Positions 45,165 through 56,799 of a stretch of 64,000 bases of DNA are shown piece by piece. The first letter of the stretch is position 1; every line of letters begins with the position of its first letter. Under the pieces are notes generated by a model, which saw only the letters and a program-made list of their open reading frames with translations, was not told the DNA's origin and ran no database searches. The DNA is from Ampelocalamus luodianensis. Its lineage: Eukaryota > Streptophyta > Magnoliopsida > Poales > Poaceae. The stretch covers positions 13,548,626 to 13,612,625 of the forward strand of contig CM070624.1 of the NCBI GenBank assembly GCA_036346255.1. Direction: 5' to 3'. A program made the position numbers and the translations under genes.

Positions 45165-46095
45165 GTACTCTTGAGGTTATGCTTAAGGAATTTGCGGTCG
45201 GCTTCGCTGAATCTTTCTCTTTCGTTGTGATTATTTCGTCGTTGTTATTTGGTTCTCCTTACAACATGCATTTACTTCATTCTTGATACTTTGCATGCTC
45301 GTGCCGTTTCTCATAAACTTTGATCCAATCTGGGGTTGTTGCCTGCTACGCATAAAAAGGGGTATCAGAATATAACACACTTATACAATTTAATGCCAAC
45401 ACAGATTGGATAGATGTACAGTTAAGAATGGCTTTCCTCTTGTGAGATGTTGTCTGTCATACCATTTTCTAACAATTTTGTGTTCCCCGTCAAACTAGTT
45501 ACTAGAAACTAAAGCTGAGATTGTCTCTCCTCTTAGGGGCTTGTTTGGGATGGCTTCGGCTTCGGCTTTTCGCTCGGAAAAGCCGGACACCGTCCCAAAC
45601 GGACAGCTTTCTCCAATTGCTTTTTGCAGAAGCTGGAAGCCATTTACAACGTATGAAAGTCGCTCGGGGGTAGCTTCTCGCTACTTCAGCGGGATGGGCT
45701 TCCAAGTTTGCCCCTAGAGTTTGGGGGTATTTACCCACCCCTTGCCACTAAATAAAACCCCTAAATCACCCCTCCTTCATCCTAGCCGTGCCTGCTCCTC
45801 CATCCTCCCTCCTCCTCCTGCGCCGCTGCCGCCCTCCTCCCTCCTACCTCCCTCAACGCCGCTGCCCTCCCACATCCCCCTCCTTCTCCCACGCTGGTGC
45901 CACAGCCTTTCTCCCTCCTTCCTCCTCCCGACGCCGCCGCCATCTTCCTCCTCCTCCCACCGCTGTCCTCCTCCCCCCCTTCGCCGCCGCCTTCCTCCCT
46001 CCCACGGTGCCACTGCCGCCATCCTCCTCCCGCCGACGCCGTCACTTCATTTGTTTTATTGTTTTTTGATATAGTTTATTTTCCTTTGAAGTGGA

Positions 46096-47531
46096 TTGGA
46101 TGACCAAGAGGGGGTGAATTGGGATTTTTTTCTAACCCAACCTATGTGTCTATGGTTTCTAGTGGTTCCAATCCTACACAAGTCTAGTATCTAGGAATTT
46201 GAAAGGGCAAGAAAGTAAATGCATAAACATAAAATAGGCAAAAGGCACAACTAATTTTTTTACCGATGTCTCGGAGATTCGGCGATCTCCCCTACTCCTC
46301 ATTGGAGCACTCTTGCAAGAGTATTGCTTTGACTTAAAACCGCGCAAGGAGCCAAGCCTTCCACTCGTGGTAGTCCTTCTCTGCTTCAGATAGGTGGACT
46401 CCGAACCTTCACAATCTTCCTGGTGCCTTCTGCAAGTTCCTCCTTGAAAGGTCACCGAGAACCACGCCTCCAAACCATCTAAGAGACGTCGATCTCCAAA
46501 GGTAACAAACCTAGACCATCACTTGAACCTAGAAAGGTCAATCAACCAGAGTGATGCACACTAAAGGCCTATGCTACCTCTCAAATCTCTCAAAATATGC
46601 TCTTGAATGTTCTTGAGTACTCTTGATCTTCCTTGGTATGAGTGAACTCAGTAGAGTGGCCAAGAGAGCTAACAAAACGCTCTATGCCGAATATTTATAG
46701 CCCATTGAAGAAACTAGGTGTTACACCCAATTTCTTGATAAATTAGCACATTCTGGATCATTCTTACATCTGGATGATTCTTTCCATCCGGATCATCCTG
46801 AATGTACAAAAGTTTCAGCCCATGCTGAAAACCAGCTCTTTGTCTCAATGATTTGCTTGCTTGTCCGGCAGCTTCCGGATCAAACTTATATTTGGATGAT
46901 CCTTTCCATTCGGATCTCCTGAAAGTACAAAAGTTTCAGCCCATTCCGAAAACCAACTCTCCGTCTCAATGATCCGCTTGCTTGTCCGGTACCTATAGGA
47001 TCATCTGAAATATGTAGCTTTCCAACACCTTGAAAATCACCACCTTCGCCTCCAATGATCCGCTTCCGTGTCCGATAGCTATAAGATCATCCGGAATGCA
47101 TTGACATTTCTCAAACTTAGCCAATAGTGCTCTAATTTTGATTTCGTTGCAAATTCAACTTTTCCATGCACTTCCTTTGACTAGAGATGAGCTAAAAAGC
47201 ATAGTGTGCATAACAACTAGCTACTCAACCTAACCAAGCTTAAGCTACTAGCCTAGACCCCCTTTAATTGTATGACCAAAGCAAAAACAAAGGACCTATT
47301 ACTACAATGATCCATCCCCGACTCCTTAGATCATTTCTAAAACACAAAGTCCTTAATCTTCAACTAATTCCATGTTTTGCCTTCGATGTCCATTTAGGAT
47401 CAACACTTAGCCCACATATTTAACCATCATCGAGACCTAACTTGAACCTTTGCTTCACAAAAGAGTTAGTCCCGAAGATTAAGTTGTCATTAATTACCAA
47501 AAAACAAAATAGGGGCCTAGATGCTTACACC
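46096..47531. mobile_element. Unclassified repeat nested in the 45.5-48.1 kb element
   Basis: It starts TGGATGACCAAGAGGGGGTG and ends near AATAGGGGCCTAGATGCTTACA, ends I associate with a widespread plant repeat I cannot name with certainty. It is non-coding. It contains a tandem repeat at 46,740-47,100. Confidence 0.4.
46740..47100. repeat. Tandem repeat, period about 121 bp
   Basis: Two full and one partial copy. GTACAAAAGTTTCAGCCCAT recurs at about 46,804 and 46,925, and AATGATCCGCTTGC/CCGTGTCCG near 46,970 and 47,060. Confidence 0.75.
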
Positions 47532-47613
47532 TTTTTATATATTTTTTCCTGATATAATGAATTATTTATGTAATCATTGAATTGATTACTTGTGTAATCA
47601 TGGAAATAGACCA

Positions 47614-47935
47614 ATTGTCGTTAATTGCCATCAATTGTGTTAATTGTCGTTAAAATTTACTTGTGTGCAATTTGTCGGTAAATATCGTTAATTGCCATCA
47701 ATTGCGTTAATTATCGTTAAGATTGACTTGTGTGCAAATTGTCATTAATTATCGTTAAATGTTGTTAATTCTCATCAATTACGTTGATTGTCGTTAAGAT
47801 TTACTTGTGTGCAAATTGGAGTCAATTGTCGTTTAATGTCTTTAATTGCCATTAATCGTCGTAAGATTTACTTGTATGCAAATTATTGTTAATTAGCGTT
47901 AATTGTCGTTAATTGCCGTCGGTTGTATTTACTTG
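47614..47935. repeat. AT-rich tandem repeat, period about 70 bp
   Basis: Four to five copies share GTTAATTGCCATCAATT and TTTACTTGTGTGCAAATT, the latter at about 47,658, 47,725, 47,802 and 47,869. It is built from many GTTAATTG-like words. Confidence 0.85.
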
Positions 47936-48348
47936 TCGTTAAACGGTATCAAACAAGCCATCATTTTCTTAAAGGCATTTCAGACATTTCTCAACTCAGA
48001 AGCTCCAGCCAGCTTACCTAAAAATCAGATTGTCAAACACCAAACGTTTTCAGCTCAGCCGTTCAGCCCTACAGCCCAGCTGAAAGTTGTTTATCAGAAA
48101 AGCTGTCGTCATGCCAAACACCCCTAGGATATTTCAAACAGTACACCAACAACCTAACTGAAAGTGCAGTGAAAATCATGTTGATTATGATAGGTTCATA
48201 TACTTTTCTGCTACTGACAAAAGCATACAAGTGCAAAACTACTCCTCTATATTATTGGTTGCCTGCGAGTAAGATGTACACTTTGCCATCCCATACACAC
48301 CATTTTATCATATCTCTGCATGCAGTTGCAGATTCTCCAACTATGCAA

Positions 48349-49740
48349 CTACTCTTGCCCAAGAAACATGGAGGAATTGCAGAACAAGCAGCTGTCTGAA
48401 AGTAACATTCCTATCACACTCCCCTCCTCCATTTCCAGGCTCCTGCTCTCCCTGTTCCACAGATGGATGCCAAAGCTCTCACCTTTGATGTTGTCTACCT
48501 TGGCCTTCACCCACCTCTCGTCTTTCCTGTCCTTGGGTGCAAGAAACAGCCCGCCGATCTTGTTCCAGTCCACGGGGTAGAACGCCCGCGGCGGCAGCAC
48601 CGTCACGTCGAGCCCCGGTCCCTGGCGCTGCAGCCTCGCCGTCACCCTCGACACCAGGTACGGCCCGTTGTGTCCCCACTTGCTCCCGTCGAACGTGGTG
48701 GCGAACTCAGCAATGAACTGGCGCAGCAGCGGGTGGCCCCGGTCGAACACCATCACGGCGTTGTTCAGCCGCATCCAGTCTCCGGTGGCCGCGTCCACGG
48801 CCTGCGCGCCGATGGCGTTGCGGAGGTCTGAGAAGGACCTGAGGACTATGACGTCGGCGTCGAGGTAGACGCCCCCGTACTTGTACAGCAGCGCGAGGCG
48901 GAGGAGGTTGGAGAGGTTCTGCCCGAGGGGCACGCTGCCGGGGCTGATGTCCCCGCGCTGCACCGTTCCGAGCCACGCCTCGGCGGGCGTGCCACTCAGC
49001 AGGTAGACCAAGTCGGGCGATGCGGCGGCGACGCGGAAGCCGTGTTCGAGGAACGGCCTGAGCCTGTCGCTGCCGCCCTCGGAGTCCAAGGTGTCGGAGG
49101 CGATGAGGAGGCAGGCGTCGCGGTGCCACCTGAAGAGGCTCTCCACAACGAGGAGCTCGCGGCGGCCGAACTTCTCGAGCGGGGAGAGCCACGTCATGAA
49201 GAAGCGGTGGGCGCACGGCCGCGTCGACGCGAAGAGCTCGGCCGCGCGCGCAGCGAACCGCCGCGTCCGGGGAGTCTGCCTGGACAGGATCTTGGGGAGG
49301 CTCTTGTTTCTCTTCGTTGAGACCTTCTTTCTGTTCGTCTTAACCGCAGGAGGAGGAGGCGGCGGCGACGAGACATGAAAGTCTCGCAAGGTGTCCTTGG
49401 AGACGTCAAGGCTGGTAGTAGTGGTGGTGGTAGCATTTGGTTTCGAAGGCGGCGGCGGCGACGAGACATGAAAGGCTCGCAAGGTCTTGTCCATGGAGAC
49501 ATCAAGGCTGGTAGTAGTGGCGGTGGTAGCGTTTGGTCTCGAAGGTGACCGCGGGAGGAGAGGGCGGAGGAGGAGGCTAAAGGTGGTGTGCGAGAGGAGG
49601 AAGACGAGGGAGAGGAGGAGGAGGAGGACGGGGAGGGAGAGGGGGAGGAGGAGCAATGGCAATGGCCTCCGAGGGGTCAGAGGCATCGTGGGAGGAACGA
49701 AGAAGAGGGAAGAAGTGGGAGATGCAGCAGGAGTGGTCAT
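48349..49740 (-). CDS. DXD-motif glycosyltransferase (Gly_transf_sug / Gb3_synth family), intronless
   Basis: Predicted Golgi type II membrane glycosyltransferase of the alpha-1,4-glycosyltransferase-like family; the plant substrate is not known to me. From the ATG at 49740 (context ACCATGA; alternatives at 49686 and upstream) it has 463 residues. A membrane anchor lies at about 25-49 (LPLLLLPLSLPVLLLLLSLV). A Pro/Thr-rich stem follows with a 31-residue tandem repeat and two N-A-T sequons. The catalytic domain contains FFMTWLSPLEKFGRRELL, YKYGGVYLDADVIVL (DXD at about 295-297, the nucleotide-sugar/metal site), NNAVMVFDRGHPLL and GPYLVSRV. The C-terminal part contains YPVDWNKI and HLWN. The frame is intact and GC-rich, unlike the other host genes here. 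Confidence 0.92.
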   Translation of the reverse strand: MTTPAASPTSSLFFVPPTMPLTPRRPLPLLLLPLSLPVLLLLLSLVFLLSHTTFSLLLRPLLPRSPSRPNATTATTTSLDVSMDKTLRAFHVSSPPPPSKPNATTTTTTSLDVSKDTLRDFHVSSPPPPPPAVKTNRKKVSTKRNKSLPKILSRQTPRTRRFAARAAELFASTRPCAHRFFMTWLSPLEKFGRRELLVVESLFRWHRDACLLIASDTLDSEGGSDRLRPFLEHGFRVAAASPDLVYLLSGTPAEAWLGTVQRGDISPGSVPLGQNLSNLLRLALLYKYGGVYLDADVIVLRSFSDLRNAIGAQAVDAATGDWMRLNNAVMVFDRGHPLLRQFIAEFATTFDGSKWGHNGPYLVSRVTARLQRQGPGLDVTVLPPRAFYPVDWNKIGGLFLAPKDRKDERWVKAKVDNIKGESFGIHLWNRESRSLEMEEGSVIGMLLSDSCLFCNSSMFLGQE

Positions 49741-50724
49741 GGTGTTCTTGGCTCCTTGCACCTTGGCTGCCGCCATGTGCATACGTGCAAGTGTGCAACG
49801 GCTGCCACTTAGTGGTAAGTAATTTTCTTCGTGGTCTTTGAAACAGGGGAAGGGAGGGGGCGCCATCCGCATGAGCGTTAAAATTACGGACTCGTTTGAA
49901 TTTTTTTTAAGTTTAAAATAATTATTATAATAATTGAATTTGTGTAGAGATTGATGTGTCATATGATTAGATATTGATTCAATGAATAAAACATACGACT
50001 TATGTTTAATAAAATTTCAATCACCTTATGAATAGACAATCCTTTAAAATTAAGTACACTTGCAAGTTTCAGGATTTGTTTGAGAGTCACTGGCTCATTG
50101 TTGTTATGTACTTATGTTATATGTTGTCAATCATCCCAAATCTACAGGGCGTGTGTGTATGTTTACATCCATTTATGAGAAAATATTGCTCCAGTTGGGC
50201 ACTTTGATCGGTCTGTTTAATTAAGCAATACTCGTTCTGGTTCACAAAAATAAATCATTTTGGGTATCGATACGGTTCCTAAAATACAATTTTAACTACT
50301 AATTACTATTGTAATATATTTGTAAAATCTGATAAAATTATAATACTATGAAAGTACCTTTTGAGATGAATCTACACATATGATTTTCTTGTATCTAATC
50401 TAAATATTTAAAAAGATATCGATGACCAAAATTTCTAAAGTTTGACGGCACACGTTCCAAAATGACTTGTTTTTGTGAACGGGAGGGAATATTTTTCAGT
50501 GGTGCTTGAACAAGCATTATGCTTATATGCATGCACAAAAAGTTGGGATGGCAAACTGAATAGTATGCAAGGATAACATATCATAATAACTAGCCAAGTG
50601 CACGTACATTGCAACAAATCTCGAATAAAACATACTATAAATTTTAATCATGTGAGTTTCCCTTTATAATTAACCAGGTCGCACTAAATCAACTGTACGA
50701 AATTCATCGTGCAAAAATAATGAG
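49741..50724. other. Upstream region of the glycosyltransferase, no gene
   Basis: The open frame extends upstream to 49962, but the sequence is low in coding character there. Beyond it is AT-rich intergenic DNA. Confidence 0.5.
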
Positions 50725-51097
50725 TAAATTTCACAAAACTACAAGTTTATTATCAAAACTATTACAAAACTATTGGTTTAAGCAACAATTTCACATAACT
50801 ACAGATTTAAGGAACAAACATTTCACATAAATACAGGTTTCGACATTTCCATCATATGTTATGGTTGCATAATGGCAGGGCCCACCTGACAGTGAAATGT
50901 GAGATGGACGTGCAAGGCTACATTGTGATGTTGGCATGTGGGTCCAAGTGTTTAGAACCGTAGCATATGACGAAAATCTCAAAATATGTAGTTATGTGAC
51001 ACATTTGCCTTTTAAATCTGTAGCTTTATGAAATTGTTGCTTAAACCTGTAGTTTTATGGTAGTTTTGACAATCAACATGTAGTTTTGTTAAATTTA
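50725..51097. mobile_element. Foldback MITE
   Basis: Terminal inverted repeats of about 120-150 bp: left TAAATTTCACAAAACTAC and TTTAAGCAACAATTTCA, right (reverse) TAAATTTAACAAAACTAC and the same TTTAAGCAACAATTTCA. 373 bp, non-coding, with a short GC-rich centre. Exact target duplication not resolved. Confidence 0.75.
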
Positions 51098-51670
51098 TTA
51101 AAAAAATTAGCTGGCATAGTACCCACCGACATATTCATCGTGCACAAAATAATTATCACTAAATCTAGAAATTCATACGAAATTCACATATGGTTAGGGG
51201 CCATAGAGAATTATAATGCAAGCCGTATACATACACACAAGCGCATATGATCATATAAAAAAAAATCCCTTTTAGGTGGATGTAGCGAAACACGTCGTCT
51301 CCCACTGAAATATTTATAAAAAGCAAATATTTTCTTTTCTTAATAGAATATTATAGCAATTCCCTTTCTTTTTCCTGCATCCAATATATGAGCCCAAAAC
51401 GCACAACTTGCATTATTTTGTTCAGTGCTGCCTCAACGAGGACCTAAAATTTTAGAGTCCTTTGCACGCTCAATTGGAAAGTAGAAGGGGTAACCGACAA
51501 CGATAACATGTGCACACGTTAATGCTCACAACTTGGATCTCTCGAAAGACTTGGGCCATGAAAAATTATCGATATAAGTAGACATGAGCAAAGGACGATC
51601 ATGATCCTATCCGATTCTTATACTTTCCGCATTCTGGTCAGCTTAAGCATCACGAGAACGGCCTCATTAG
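51098..51670. other. AT-rich intergenic, no gene seen
   Basis: Sequence near 51,130 (ATTCATCGTGCA) repeats a motif left of the MITE at 50,702, so the flanks may be an older repeat that the MITE split. Confidence 0.4.
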
Positions 51671-51943
51671 TGTTGAGGAACCGTCGCTGGCGAGTCCAGT
51701 CCGAGCGATTACCTCGTAGACAAGTATAGAATCGTAAGAACAATGCACGAACAACAAGAACAGAATAAGAGATAGAACACAGAGATGTAGGGGGACTTCT
51801 TGTTTCTCTTTATTCCTTCATCCATCGATCAATCAATTACAATGAATAGCACCCCCTATTTATAGGCTACGACCCTTCTAGGGTTTGGGATGAGGAGCCC
51901 ACCTTGGGCCAGGACTCATGGTCCTGAGCCCGGTTTCTTAACA
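51671..51943 (-). repeat. Copia 3' LTR (left)
   Basis: 273 bp bounded by TG...CA. It contains CCCCCTATTTATAGGCTACG, whose complement offers a TATAAATA-type TATA box for minus transcription. Confidence 0.9.
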
Positions 51944-52271
51944 CTCCCCCTTGGGCACTCATCCTTCATATCCATGTCTCGTCAAAACTCCATAAAAACC
52001 AGTGGGAAAAATTTGGAGAAAGAGTACATGATACAAGTTACTATTTGTGATGCACGAATTGCCTCATTAAAAACCTTGGCGAGAAACTTGGGAAAACTCG
52101 TCAAGGGAAAAAGAGTACAATCCACCCAATTTCATTTAATCTTCTGGATTTATTCTTTGGGTACTCGATCTTCATGATCAAGCTTTAATAATGAGTTCGT
52201 GAAGGTTCTCCCCCTGAATTCTACACTTCTCTAAGTCTCATCATTCCAATTCACGTATGCATCTTTCAAAG

Positions 52272-53130
52272 TTAGGCATGAAGTGACTTAGTGAATAAAT
52301 CTGCAAGATTCTCACATGACTTAGTATGCAGTACTTTAAATATGTTCATCTTTTGCAATTCATGAGCATAGAAGAACTTGGGGTTGATATGCTTTGTGAG
52401 AGGATTCTTCACATAACCCATATGTACTTGTGCAACACAAGCTGCATTTATCTTCATAGATAATAGTGGGGGTTAGTTCGGCATTCAATCCACATGACTG
52501 CTGGATGTGGTGAATCATCCGACGAAGCCAAGCGCATTCTTGTGAGACCTCATACAATGCTATTATTCTGAGTGGTTCGTTGAAGTCGGTACAAGACTCT
52601 GCTTAGACGATTTTCATGGAATTGCGGTTCCACCACATAGGAATACATAGCACTGTTCTTTGTTGTATCACGGATCCTACAAGTACAGATTATCTGCATT
52701 GTCATTCATAGTTAGGTCTTGGTTCTTTACGTAGAAACGGACTAAATTCTTTGCTTCTTTGGAGGTATCGGAAGATGTCCTTTATTCCTGTCAATACCTT
52801 TGGTAGGTTTTGTACTATGCCTTGCTAATAGGTTCACGGCAAATGCAATGCCGGTCTAAATCAGATTTGTTCAATATATGAGTGTTTCTATCACACTTAA
52901 ATATGGAATTCGGTCCCAGGACTTCCTCCCCTCTTCTTTAGGTGTTGTTTGAGTCTTTGTCTTCTTTGCAAGATCTTTCGACCATTGGCACTTTCAAAGG
53001 GTATGCCTTTGCCAAGTCGAACCTTTCTAACACCTTACGAGTGTAGGTGGTGATGCAATAATGTTCCTTCAAGGACATGCTCAAGCGCAAGCCTAAGCAA
53101 TATTTGGTTTTACCCAAACCTTTCATTTGG
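52272..53130 (-). pseudogene. Copia RT C-terminal part and RNase H, broken
   Basis: Minus-strand fragments: MKGLGKTKYCLGLRLSMSLK (end of RT), ECAWLRRMIHHIQQSCGL and TPTIIYEDKCSLCC (RNase H), then KHINPKFFYAHELQ and ENLADLFTKSLHA, the conserved Copia C-terminus. They lie in shifting frames. Confidence 0.8.
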
Positions 53131-56100
53131 ACTCCAACTCCGGTAAGAGTTTGCTTTCTTAATATCCTTGAGGTTCGATAATATTCAGATCATCTTCATA
53201 CATCGATATTATACAAAATCCATTCTGGGATCGTCGTATAAATACACAGAGATTATTCTCATTGTTTGTGTAGCCTTTCTTGCATAGAAAGTCGCTTCAA
53301 GCGATTATACCACATTCTGCCTGATTGCTTAAGTTCGTACAATGACTTTCACGAGTTTCACCTTTGTATATATTTCTATTTGCTCTATTTTGGTTGGGAC
53401 ATACATTCGGTATCTTCATATAAATGTCGAATCAATATTTCATAAAGGTATCTTTGGTACCCTATCCATCAATTTCACTTCTAACTTCAAGTTCACTGCC
53501 ATTGAGATAAATATTTAAAGGAGTTCAGCCCATGACCGGGGAATATGTTTCTTCATAATCATCTCCTGGATGTTCAGTGAAAACTTGTGCAACAAGCCTT
53601 GCTTCTTTTTATTTCTCTTTCGAACAAATACCCACTTATACCCTACGGGGTGCACAGGGGGGAGACGTGCGGCTTACAGGCCCAAACGTCTTTCTTTTAT
53701 TCGGAGAGAATATCGATTTCTATTGCCTTCTCTCAATCTTCTCAATCTGATCTTTTCTTTCATTCGTGACGATGCGAGCTCTGAATCAAGATTGATGATT
53801 GTGGCAAGTTTCTTTACAAAGTAAATGTCAACATTGGTCATTGTCATATTCAAAGGTTCTCCAGAGGTCATAAAGTTTATAACTATTTCTTCAAAGGCGA
53901 TTCTTCTAATGCTTCTACTTGCTCACATTGCTTCCAATTGCGGGGCAAGTCCTTTAGTTTCGACTCAGATGTGTGCGCACATCCATGCTTGATGTCTCCC
54001 TTCATGGGGATGTTCAATTCAGGTATGCCTTTTACGAAGGTTCCATACCGATGCGGTCTCAAGCGGCTCCCCTTCAGTTGAGGCACTTGGTGATCGGTGT
54101 GTCAAGTCCGTCTTATCCTTTTTCACCGAGCGTCCCGGTTGCCGGATTCGAGGACGGAGTTCTCATCCTTTGTTACGAGGCCTCGGGCGGGATTAGGGAT
54201 ACCTTCAATGGTATTTCAACCCTCTCGGTGCATTGCTTGCGAGCAAATGCTACTTATTCACGCTCTTCAAATCACTAAAGTAGTGCGCGGTTGATTCGCT
54301 AATACTTGCAAATCAATTATCTTCTGGACTTCAATTGTCTTCTAAACTTCAATTCAATTGTCTTCTGGACTGCAATTATCTTCTGGACTTCTCTATTTGC
54401 TTTACTAGTGCGCGGGTCATATGCATAGATTTCAATTATCTTCTGGATTTCAATTGTCTTCTAGACTTCAATTGTTTCCCGACATTATTATCAAGGGTTG
54501 ATTTCCTCCCCCTAATGACGGAAACTAATCTCATCGATATACTATCAACGAATCGGGCATTATGCAAATCTCCAATCATAGGGTCCAAACACTTGATTAT
54601 GGATGTTGTTTCATAACCAATGTATATCCCGGACTTTCGGAGAAGACCCATTGCGATTCACTGCGGTGATAGTATAGGTACATAAACCTTACGACCAAAC
54701 TGCGAAGATGAGTAGTTTTGTCTTGACCCTTGCGCTAGTTGCATAGGTGGGCGGATGTTATAAGCCGACAGTCTAAAATTGATGAGAGATCTTTGCGGCG
54801 GGGCACGTCCCCAACATGTAGTTGGTAAATTACAATTCTTCAAAGTTACATTAGTCCATTCAGGTGTGGACATGCGATGCAGAATGCTCAACTTTCAATT
54901 CCCATTTTCATGCAATAATCATCAAATGCTTTGGAGTAAGTTCTCCGGCGTTGTCCATTCATGTGGACTTCTCATGATGATGAGGAAAATGTTTCTAATT
55001 TAATTATCTGAGATTTAGCTATACAAAAGCATGATCTCTCAGTAGACAATAAACATATGTGCGACTATTACGAAGAAGCATTGATGAGCACTATAAATAC
55101 CTAAAATGTCCCTTACGGGGCTATATAGGACATAAAGGTCTCCCGGATACTGTCCGGGAATGCAAGGACTTCATCCTTCGCTTTGAGCAAAGGTCTAGTA
55201 ATTAATTTCTCATTGGCACATGCGGGCACACAAAATCTTCTGATTAGAAATTCTTAACATTCATATCATGTCCTGTGAATTGTTAATTATATCTCTCATC
55301 ATCCTAAGACTTAGGCGGCACAATCTATCATGCGAGAGATAGAAAAGTTGAGCTTTTAAATACGGTTTTCAAGGCGGTATAAGTTTGCAGTGCCTTAATA
55401 TTAATGTAGTATAGCCCAATTTCATATGAAGGAAGACATTCTAATGCTATTTTTACTTTCTTCACGCTTTGTAATGGCGGTGTGCATGCCATACTCTTCT
55501 TGATCTCTACATGAAAGCTGTTAGCGCAAATATCCTTGAGAGTTCTAGTCGATTAGGTACAACAAGTCTTCTTCAATGACCAAAGTTGTGCCGTTGGGAG
55601 TATAATTATGGCCCTTCCCGAGCCTATTATACAAGTATCATTGCTGCTGTATTGTCGTAAGACTACCAACATTCTTCTTGATCATTGGAAAATTTTTATT
55701 TCTCTCGAATGGTATTCGTTGTGCCGCTACATGCTAAGCACACTTCCTCCATAGGGCGCCACAGCGTTCTAATATAATGTACTTCATTAATATGTAGAAA
55801 GCAAGCAACACATAAATAAAATACTTGAGATATCGAACATAACTTGCTATTATAAGCGGAAAATAAGTCTTGCGGGACTCATAATAAGAATTTAATGCTT
55901 TGCTCTCCCGCTTGCAACCATTATTCAATAATTCAAAGTGCGCTTCAATTACAAGCGCAAGTTTCTATAAAGGTCAGAGTGCAATGCGTGCCTTTGGATC
56001 TAATAAGCGAAGTATTCGAGAACTTCGCCTAAATCGGCTCCATGCGCGATCTTCTCCTCTTGGCGACTACTGGTGTGGCGGCTGTGATGTCCAAAGGAGG

Positions 56101-56780
56101 GATGATGGGGCTGCTCTTTGGGTTGTTCACATTCATAAGTGCGGTAATGGATGTGAATCCTCTGTACTGCAATGGCGGTATGCCTCATGCTATCATTTGC
56201 CCTTCTTCTTAGGCGAAAACATCAATAATATCGACATACGACCTTACCCTTCTTGTTTCTCTCATTCGTGAGAGGCTTCATCACCTTGTAGCGCTAGCGA
56301 TGGCTTCATGGCCAACATTGCTACTAGGTGGTTGCGAGATGAAGTTCTTTCTTAGAATATCATCTTGAGTTTACTGCAACTTGCATGGCGTCAATTAATT
56401 CGGCATACTTCATGTAGCCGTCTTGACAATAGTTGCTTGCGGATTGCACGCGTTCGGGTGAAAGGTAGAGGTCTTCTCTGTCTTCGCTCATCGTGATTAT
56501 ATTACCACGAGGTTGAAGACATTATAAATTACGTACAAATTCGACCATACTAGGTCGGTTCTCAATTCGATTCGTGATGCGATCATCTTCATATTCATGC
56601 AAAAGTTCAAAGGATTACTGCTTTGTAATCTGCATAAAATGGTTGCAAAATTCTCACAATGCTCTTGAACTCGAGTTCGTGTTCCGTATTTTTCTATGCA
56701 TTTTCATGATTTCTTGCTATTTTCGGTGATTAAAGGCAATATAAACAATCACGAGATAATCAAAGCGATAAATGCGGTAA
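53131..56780 (-). pseudogene. Copia integrase and N-terminal pol, broken
   Basis: The stretch at 54,651-54,450 reads RKSGIYIGYETTSIIKCLDP and DLHNARFVDSISM, the stretch between integrase and RT. At 54,891-54,780 EWTNVTLKNCNLPTTCWGRA is the end of the integrase core region. Toward 56 kb zinc-knuckle or gag-like sequence is too broken to assign. Confidence 0.65.
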
Positions 56781-56799
56781 ATAAATCGCATAGAAATAA

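Larger units (their letters stand above)
39498..45377 (+). mobile_element. Copia LTR retrotransposon, internally deleted, carrying three insertions
   Basis: The 5' LTR is 39498-40321 and the 3' LTR 44049-45377, both of the TGTTGAGTA...TATAACA kind. The primer-binding site TAGTATCAGAGCC is at 40324-40336. A purine run precedes the 3' LTR. Flanks CATTT and CACTT are a near-match target duplication. The body keeps gag and the start of the protease/pre-integrase part, and most of pol is gone. A MITE lies in the 5' LTR, a complete second retrotransposon in the body, and another insertion in the 3' LTR. Confidence 0.85.
44049..45377 (+). repeat. Outer Copia 3' LTR with an 815-bp insertion
   Basis: It matches the 5' LTR on both sides of an insertion at 44350-45164, which is bordered by GTA on both sides (44347-44349 and 45165-45167). 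The left part of the insert repeats GAGGATCTGAGGGTCC from the LTR itself. Confidence 0.75.
45536..48124. mobile_element. Non-autonomous inverted-repeat DNA element
   Basis: Left end GGGGCTTGTTTGGGATGGC and right end (reverse) GGGGTGTTTGGCATGACG are related, followed inward by GCTTTTC and AGCTTTTC. The left interior is C/T-rich (45,770-46,050) and the right interior holds AT-rich repeats. A second repeat sits inside it. Ends resemble the GGGG(N)TGTTTGG terminal family common in grass MITEs and hAT/Harbinger derivatives. A target duplication is not clear. Confidence 0.5.

Noticed and set aside
45721..46103. Pro/Ser-rich frames at 45.7-46.1 kb
   Set aside because: A C/T-rich tract inside a non-autonomous element gives proline- and serine-rich frames on one strand and Gly/Glu frames on the other.
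48463..49378. Plus-strand frames over the glycosyltransferase
   Set aside because: They are antisense to an intact 463-codon gene with a DXD site and membrane anchor.
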